DNA from: Blattamonas nauphoetae
Lineage: Eukaryota > Preaxostyla > Oxymonadida
Assembly: GCA_033064195.1 (NCBI GenBank)
Contig: JARBJD010000078.1
Location: 205,270 to 269,269 of the forward strand
DNA: 64,000 nt
Reading direction: 5' to 3'
Each line of letters starts with the position of its first letter. Within the stretch, counting starts at the first letter, position 1. Both the position numbers and the translations under genes were made by a program. Below, in pieces: positions 57,751-64,000 of the stretch. Under the pieces are notes generated by a model that made no database searches, was not told where the DNA came from, and worked only from the letters and a program-made list of their open reading frames with translations.

Positions 57751-57836
57751 ATGAAGATTACGGAAAAATTCCGAGATGTGAAGTGAGCCGTTGAAAGTGA
57801 GATCTCGGTAAAAGTCCGGAATCTTCACTTAACGGA
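57751..57836 (+). repeat. diverged direct repeat, copy 1
   Basis: This segment and 58028-58115 share an ordered set of words: ATGAAGA/GTGAAGA at the start, then CCGAGAT, then CCGTTGAAA/CCGGTTGTGAAA, then the exact AAGTCCGGAATCTTCA (57812 and 58091), then AACGG/AACGGA. The spacing between copies is 279 bp. Neither copy is coding. Confidence 0.55.
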
Positions 57837-58027
57837 AATTAGTGTGTTAAATTGGAGAAAAGTTTAGTCGAAAGAAACATGAATGAAGTGGTTAAAAGGA
57901 TACTCAATGAGAAAATGAAGACAGAAGTGAGGCCAAAAATGAAAACATAACGAGTGAAAATGAAGTGACAATTCGGTTGAAACTAGTGAAAACAGAGCTG
58001 AAACAAGATAAAAATGATGTCGATATG

Positions 58028-58115
58028 GTGAAGAATGCATACTTTTACCGAGATCTGGACCCGGTTGTGAAACCTCAAATATCGCTGCAAAAGTCCGGAA
58101 TCTTCAAAAAACGGA
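58028..58115 (+). repeat. diverged direct repeat, copy 2
   Basis: The second copy of the repeat at 57751-57836, ending about 175 bp before the second module gene. The exact 16-base core at 58091 is the strongest evidence of common origin. Confidence 0.55.
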
Positions 58116-58290
58116 GCATACCATGATGATCCTGGACATCAGAGGAATCCAAAACGCACAGAATTAGAACGAAACTATCACTTGTGAGAAATGAGTGATC
58201 GAACCCATTGATCCTCGATTTCAACGAAAAATCCAAAACTGAGAAATCAATGAAAGAATTTTCATTTTTGAATTTTTTAATTTGTATTAA

Positions 58291-58680
58291 ATGAATCCAA
58301 CTGAAATGTACAAGGAAAGACGTCGAGTAAGTTCAGAACAAACATTAATTGAATCAATGAGAGAAGAGAACTGTTCGCTAGTCTCTGAGTATGTCAGAAA
58401 TAATGTGCCGGTGACGTATGTTCATGAGGGAGTTGAATGGAGAATAAAACCAAAGTTGTGGAATCAAGGAAACAGACCTCACTTAGCGAAACGTCGACAC
58501 TACACTCAATCATTCGTCGAAAATGAACTGAAGAAATACAATTGTGAACTCGTTGGTGAGTACACTAAAGTTCTGGTTCCATTCACATATCGAGAGATTG
58601 GCGGAAGTGAAGTGTTCAGAATTAGACTTGATGCATGGCTGACCGCTAAGAAAAAGCCCCATCTGAGAAAACAGAAATAA
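58291..58680 (+). CDS. protein of an unrecognised repeated module (copy B)
   Basis: 129 residues from ATG 58291. Two modules: LIESMREENCSLVSEYVRNN ... VTYVHEGVEWRIKPKLWNQG, then HYTQSFVENELKKYNCELVG ... FTYREIGGSEVFRIRLDAWL and a basic end (KKKPHLRKQK). The stretch around HYTQSFVENELKK is almost identical to copy A at 56390-56440, so the two are paralogues from a duplication within the element. It ends 46 bp before the polymerase ORF. No catalytic motif, zinc ligands or membrane segment are seen. Confidence 0.65.
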   Translation: MNPTEMYKERRRVSSEQTLIESMREENCSLVSEYVRNNVPVTYVHEGVEWRIKPKLWNQGNRPHLAKRRHYTQSFVENELKKYNCELVGEYTKVLVPFTYREIGGSEVFRIRLDAWLTAKKKPHLRKQK

Positions 58681-58726
58681 ACGCTCAACTTTTTTTTATT
58701 TTCGGATTTTTTTATTTTTGTAGTAA

Positions 58727-61700
58727 ATGACACTGCTAAAACCAATCAAAAATAGAATTCAAGAAATTCGAGACCTCTTTCCGAATACACAATTTCAATT
58801 TAGCGATGGTCGAACGTACAATCCTGACAGTAAGAAATATCAACATCACAGATCATTTCTCCTGAATATGCTTCAACACACAGATCTCGAGTTTCCACAT
58901 CCTATAAAGAATCTCGATCTCAATCTCATTCCAGATTTTATTGAACAAGTTAAACTTCGACAACAGATGGCGTCAGAAGATCGACTTGCTCACCGAATGA
59001 TTGTTGAGAACATGAAAGCAAATCCAAGAGTGAACAAAGATGAACTGAAAAAGCAAGTGTTCAGAATGACATGGAAACTGAAATCAATTGAAGAGAAGCT
59101 GATGGATCATTGGATGAAGAATCTCTTGATCATTCAGAAGAAAAATGAACAAATGGAAAAGAGAGAAGTGCAGACATTTGATGGATTTGAAGAATGCATA
59201 TTACTCGCTGAACCACGTGACAAAGCAGCATTCAATGAATGTCACATGAATGCACGAAGGAAGTTCAAAAAGAATGAAGTCGAGAAGGTTGAAGATAATG
59301 GAAAACCATATCAGTTGTACTTCCACAATCATCTGAAGAATGTCGAGGAAATCACAACCTTCATCAACGCAGTCTTCGACAAGGAGAAAGATCATCCATT
59401 CAAGATTAGTATTGACTTTGGAAAGATTATTGAGAGGAAAGATAAAGATGAGACAACTTACAAAGACTTCAGACCAGAATTGGAGAACACATCAAAGAGT
59501 TTCCCAACGGTGATCAGAAGTTCAGGAGATATTAATGAGTATTCGAAGTATGCAATCAATCTTATCAAAGAATCTCAAGAGAGAACACTGATGGATACGA
59601 AGACAATGTACATAGCATTCCACTCCATTCTGGTTGCAGTCTACCGATTCCCAGTTGCAGGAAAAGCAAATGCGATTCTCACTGAACACATCAAAACGAG
59701 AAACGTTCGGTACATTGATTCCGAGTTCAACATCTGCTTCTTTCAAGCACTATCATTCCTCACACTTCCTGAAGTTCCTGGGAAGAAAATATCTATCAAC
59801 ATGAGAAACGTTGAAGCAAAAAGATTGTTCGCAGAATCGAAGAATCTGACTCACCTGAAGCCACATCAACTTACTGAACACTTGCGCAATTATCCTGGAT
59901 TTGATATTGCTTGTGATTTGGAGAAAGAAATGATTAGACACAACATCACAGTTCACATTTATGAATATGATGAAGACAAGAAACGCTACTTCCTGAGCCA
60001 ATCGTATGTCAACGAAAATGATGATGCAAGAGTTCTCCCACTTCTGATGATTCCACTGACAGCAACTCTCGTTCATGTGATGTTCATTGTTGATCCTGAG
60101 AAAATCACTGGATACAAACTCTGTCCGTATTGTCAGTAAAGAGGATTCCAAGTCAAGGATTCTCACTTCAAGACATACTACGAGAAGCATCTCAAAGAGT
60201 GCAAAGAGCTTGATGGAAAACATGTGACGAAGATCTCCCTTGATAAGACACCAAGACCATACGTTCCACATATCCTCAACAACAGAACGTTTGAATTTCT
60301 GATGGCACATAAGAGACAAGATGAATTCAAACCAACACAGTACTACATCACGTACGATTTCGAAACGATGGAAGATCTCATTCTTGATAATCTATTCTCT
60401 GATGACAATACTCAATTGATCTCACATTTGAAACCACTCTCTGTTGCATCTGCAATCAAAACAAAATCAGGTGTGAAGTCAATCTATTATGATCTTCGAG
60501 ATGGAAAAGATTTTGTGAAGCAATTGATCAGAGAACTCTTCAAGTATGCAGAAACAGTACGAGATGACAACATGTACGAGGATCCAGAAATTCCCTCTCA
60601 GAATGAAGTCAGTGTGATTGGATTCAACAGCTCCAGATTTGACATCAATCTCATCTTCTGTGATCTCGTTGACAAGGATTGGAAAGTGGTGAGCTTCCTT
60701 GGATCAACAACCAAGTACAAACAAGTATTGATCAGACACGAGAAAACACAACAGGTGCTCCGATTCATTGACATGATGTCATACACAGGACCAATGACTT
60801 TGGATAGTGCAGTGAAGGCTTTTGGAGGAAAGACAACACTCAGAAATCATTCTTCGCATACGAATCATTTGATTCATCAGATTACGACACAGTGCTGAGC
60901 AAACAAGAACCATTCTCCAAGTATGAATTCTACTCCAGTCTGAACAATAGTGAAATGTCCGACACCGATTACCAACTTTACCTTGATGATTGGAACAAAC
61001 AAGGATTCAAAATAGATGGGAATATCTGAAATTCTACAACATCAGAGACGTTGAATGCATGATTGCACCACTTGACAATCTGATCGATTTGAACTTCCAA
61101 TACACAGTGGATATGTTGCACAATCTCTCATTGTCAGCAAATGCTTCTGCAATCAAGTATGCATGTGCCTACAAGGATTTCGACATCGATGATGATTTCA
61201 ATGGAGTGGATCAATCTGGTGAAATAAAATCACCAAACAATATTGGAAATACAAGGTTGCATCGTACATCTATCAAGACCAGAAAGCTCATCGCAGTACT
61301 GATAAAATGTCACAGAAGCAGACTACGACTGGTTTGTTCAACAGTGCAAGAGAGTGTGCTATATCTGCAAGAGTCACTTCTCACAAGCAGTTCGACCAAC
61401 ATTAGATAGAATCGACAATTCAAAGGACATTCAAAGAGAACGTGAAGATCTGCTGTGATTACTGCAACACCTACAAGTCAGACAAGGACAGGCATCTCAC
61501 AAGATTGAGAATTCAACTGAAGAAGTATTGCATCTGGAAATCACTCCCAATGACTCTGACACACGAGCAAACATATCACAAACTCAGAGCAGCTGTGACT
61601 GGTGGACTATCAAATGTTCAGCACCGACAGAACATCAAAGACGTGACTCAATCAATCACTTCACATTTGAAGATGGAAAAGTTGTCTCCACTGATACAGA

Positions 61701-63103
61701 ACATAAAATGACTCATGTCTGTGGTGTTGATTTTAATTCTCTCTACCCAAGTGCATTCTCATCAATCAAGAACAAGAACAATCCATACACGAAACACAGA
61801 ATGTACATGCCAGGAAGATGTTTGTACACTCTCACCTCGGGAGGGTTCAGAAGCCTCTAGCAAGACAGCAACAGGAGATAAAGAATGCCGTAAGATTATT
61901 GAAGACAAAAATCAGAAGACATTGTTTGTTGCTGAGTTGAAAGGACACATCGATGAGAAATACATCAATGATTTCATTAACTTCCCACCGATCTTCAGAA
62001 ACATAGTGGTCAATACGACTGAAGAAAACATTGGAGAGAAGACTTTTTCGTTGATGAAGAAACATGGATTGAAGACTGATGATAAACAAAGAAAACTCAC
62101 TCAACTCTTGAGCACACACGATCAGTATATGTTCTTTTCGACATACTATCTGTGGTTCCTCATCGACTATTGCCACTTCATCATCGATGACATCAAGAGT
62201 GTGATGGTATTCTCGAGACACGCTGGATTTGAACCATTCGTGACCTCGTTTATGAATGATAGAATAGAAGCAATGAAGGTTGGAAATAAAGGAAAGGAAC
62301 AATTCTGTAAGACCAACTTGAATGGAAGTTACGGATATGATGGAATGAACACTGAGAAGTACAACTCAATCACAATCTGCAATGAGAAGAGAACATACTT
62401 GGAAACAGATGATGAAAGTTTGTGGCAACAAGAGATCAATGAGGACAACTACATTGTGATTGAAGACAGAGAGCATCATGCAAGACATGTCTGCAAGAAG
62501 CAGTATTCACACTCGACAATGCCAAGTTCTGGTATCTGAATTTCATCTACAATTTCATGTACAAGTGCTTAGACATGAACAAGATTCACTTCTGTGAGGG
62601 AGATACTGACTCGGCATACTGGGCTATCTCAGGAGATCCGAATGCTGGAATCCACCAACAATTTGAACACGTTATTGCTGACAAGGACTTCTATGATGCA
62701 CACAAATATGAATGGTTTCCCAATCCTGAAAAAGGAGTTGATGATGAGAAGAAGTTGTTGGGATTAGCAATTGAGAAGGAAGGTGAACAGATGATCTGTC
62801 TAGCTCCAAAGTGTTACTCTCTCGATGAAATGCAAGATCAAGGGAGTGTCTCTAAAGAAAACAAATATCACAAGTGACGATTATGTGAAGTGCCTGAATG
62901 GAGATAAAACTGTGACAACAACACTGAACTTCCAGACGAGAAGAGTTGTGACCGAAGAGGACCCCAATGGATTTGAGATAGCGAAAATACAACAACAGAA
63001 ACTTAGTCTCAGTGGAATTCATCTGAAGGCAATCGTACTTGAAAATGAATCGTGTCCTCCATTCATTCATGGACTGAAAGCTACTGATTATATAATTGAA
63101 TAA
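58727..63103 (+). pseudogene. polB: protein-primed-type DNA polymerase B of a Maverick/Polinton-like element, broken
   Basis: An intact 470-codon N-terminal frame (58727-60139) contains a 'NICFFQAL' segment, like the OTU-like region ahead of Polinton polymerases, and the first half of a CPYC...HLKEC zinc finger. An in-frame TAA (60137) interrupts that finger. The same frame then resumes with exonuclease motifs YDFETM (about 60355) and FNSSRFDINL (about 60625), and later, after a frame change, FYNIRDV (about 61033). An HNH-like zinc insert (CYICKSHF, PTLDRID, then CCDYCN in another frame) lies at about 61350-61470. Palm motifs are DFNSLYPS (about 61729), KTNLNGSYG (about 62308), GDTDSAYW (about 62600) and KCYSL (about 62810). 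Frame changes occur near 60830, 61005, 61240, 61330, 61430, 61700, 61850, 62520 and 62835. The polymerase is therefore non-functional as it stands. Confidence 0.85.
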
Positions 63104-63126
63104 ACACAAACTTTATTTTTGAATAA

Positions 63127-63198
63127 ATGAACACTCGACAGATCAATACTTTAGTGAATAGGTTACTTCGGTGTACACTGCATTCTAAAACAAAATAG
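63127..63198 (+). pseudogene. short ORF fragment downstream of polB
   Basis: 23 codons from ATG 63127 (MNTRQINTLVNRLLRC...) ending at TAG 63196. It has a basic amphipathic N-terminus and is followed at once by a longer frame at 63195-63458 with no start of its own, so the two may be pieces of one protein split by a frameshift. No family is recognised. Confidence 0.35.
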
Positions 63199-63458
63199 TT
63201 GGAAAGAAATGGACTTTAACAAACATATTACCAGTATATGATGTCTCTGATAGACAGGGTGAATACATTGGGAATGATGAAACATACTTCGAGGATTGGT
63301 TCAATGGAGGTTTCTCTCCTGAATTATCATTACCTGATGGAAGAAGAGTAGTTCAACAATTTGTAAGCAACTTCCTAGGAGTTCGTATTCGGGAAAGCAC
63401 TGCTAAACTTGCATTCGAAGCATATCAATTTTATCATCGGACGTACAATCAGGAGTGA
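63195..63458 (+). pseudogene. ORF fragment without start, element-associated
   Basis: 87 open codons reading WTLTNILPVYDVSDRQGEYI, EDWFNGGFSPELSLPDG and ending FEAYQFYHRTYNQE. Amino-acid composition is normal for a soluble protein and there are no stops, but no ATG opens the frame; it probably continued from the 63127 fragment. Position after the polymerase suggests an element gene. No function can be given. Confidence 0.4.
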
Positions 63459-63602
63459 ATTGTTCACCACGGATTCAGAAGCCCTGCAGAGGCAAGACCA
63501 ATCCCAATCACAATTCCAGTGCAAAGACCAATAGCAATTGAATCGCCTGAATCTCAATTATACCTGGACAGATCAGAAACTTGAAATCAATGGGGTTTGA
63601 AT

Positions 63603-63770
63603 ATGAATATCAATGAAGGAGAGGAAGTTCGAGAGGATGATGATGATGTGATGATGATGACCAATTTCACAGGTGCAGGATCAATTGGAGAAATCCTTCT
63701 TCATACCGTGTTCAACCACCCAGTGAGGGAGATCAGACAGTATGAACCAACCACAGCAAGTGCTCAATAA
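63603..63770 (+). CDS. small acidic ORF of unknown function
   Basis: 55 codons from ATG 63603: MNINEGEEVREDDDDVMMM, then TNFTGAGSIGEILLHTVFNH and a polar end, stop TAA 63768. The acidic run comes from a GATGAT repeat. It is too short and too little conserved in pattern to assign; it lies in the tail of the element. Confidence 0.25.
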   Translation: MNINEGEEVREDDDDVMMMTNFTGAGSIGEILLHTVFNHPVREIRQYEPTTASAQ

Positions 63771-64000
63771 GTTGGCACAAATGAAGAGTTGTTTGATCAT
63801 CAATAGAAACGATTCAGAGATGAACAGATCAAGCGAGAACTCAATAAAGATCAAAGCAGATGGAACTTTATTGCATCATTCTGGATGCAAATAAAGATGA
63901 ACAGAGACATTCGTTCGAGCCTCGATAAACAAGAGATTGAACGAAGATCTTGACTTCCATTCGGCTCACAAAGACAAATCCATTCGGAGGAAGATCATTT
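63771..64000. other. window end, no supported gene
   Basis: A purine-rich stretch. One frame from about 63807 reads RFRDEQIKRELNKDQSRWNF, then IASFWMQIKMNRDI, and stops near 63953, with no ATG. It may be another fragment of the element; nothing is recognised. Confidence 0.3.

Larger units (their letters stand above)
56583..58290. other. AT-rich non-coding spacer with strand-composition switch
   Basis: About 1.7 kb between the two module genes. The left part (to about 57540) is T-rich on the plus strand with repeated TTTTCAC/TCACTT words. The right part is A-rich with GTGAAAA/AAGTGA words, as if the two halves were a very diverged inverted pair. The short ORFs (56955-57191, 57234-57533, 57547-57828 minus) are hydrophobic, low complexity and unsupported. 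Confidence 0.4.

Noticed and set aside
60130-60145. Reassigned TAA (Gln), as in some oxymonads, to explain the in-frame stop in the polymerase
   Set aside because: Host genes such as ubiquitin, FKBP and the carbamoyltransferase end at TAA exactly where the family ends, so TAA is a stop here.

Overview
This is a gene-dense stretch of a eukaryotic, probably flagellated, anaerobic protist genome. Evidence: GT-AG introns of only about 30-60 nt occur in most genes. Other markers are polyubiquitin, FKBP, a PHD finger, RRMs, a Prp19-like U-box and a WD40 protein resembling the dynein-2 (intraflagellar transport) intermediate chain DYNC2I2/WDR34. TAA, TAG and TGA all act as stops, so the code is standard. 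Large surface proteins (Kelch, beta-helix, Ig-like repeats) and the intron style fit a Preaxostyla/oxymonad such as Blattamonas. That placement is inference; no rRNA is present to test it.

Host block (1 to about 50.5 kb), in order: a 3' fragment of a RING-H2 gene; an armadillo-repeat gene (-); a tiny RING plus coiled-coil gene with 33-35 nt introns (-); a pseudokinase fused to a long helical-repeat region (-); a YgeW-type carbamoyltransferase of bacterial character carrying one intron (+); a possible PapD/ASH-like gene (+); FKBP (-); WDR34-like (+); an RRM gene (-) head-to-head with a SAP-domain gene (+), start codons 2 bp apart; a long Ser/Thr kinase (-); a two-unit polyubiquitin (+); a C2H2 x4 plus PHD gene (-); a second armadillo gene (+); a multi-pass Kelch membrane protein (+); a beta-helix protein with a cytoplasmic cysteine cluster (+); an inositol polyphosphate 5-phosphatase with a split catalytic domain (+); an SH3-RRM-U-box protein (+); and a 1525-residue secreted repeat protein (+). 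Intergenic gaps are mostly 100-200 bp.

From about 50.5 kb to the end, composition turns AT-rich and gene content changes. There is a gene-poor stretch with a possible transposase scrap, decayed coding debris on both strands (52.3-55.5 kb), and then a degraded Maverick/Polinton-like element. The element holds two paralogous proteins of an unrecognised module, a 1.7 kb non-coding spacer with a diverged direct repeat, a protein-primed-type DNA polymerase B broken by an in-frame stop and several frameshifts, and small ORF fragments.

Most unusual items: the SH3/RRM/U-box fusion, the YgeW-type enzyme, the 320-residue insert inside the 5-phosphatase domain, the one-repeat-per-phase-1-exon armadillo genes, ubiquitin lacking Ser65, and the duplicated unknown module beside the polymerase relic. 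Exon joins quoted here were worked out by eye from splice signals and reading frame and have no transcript support.
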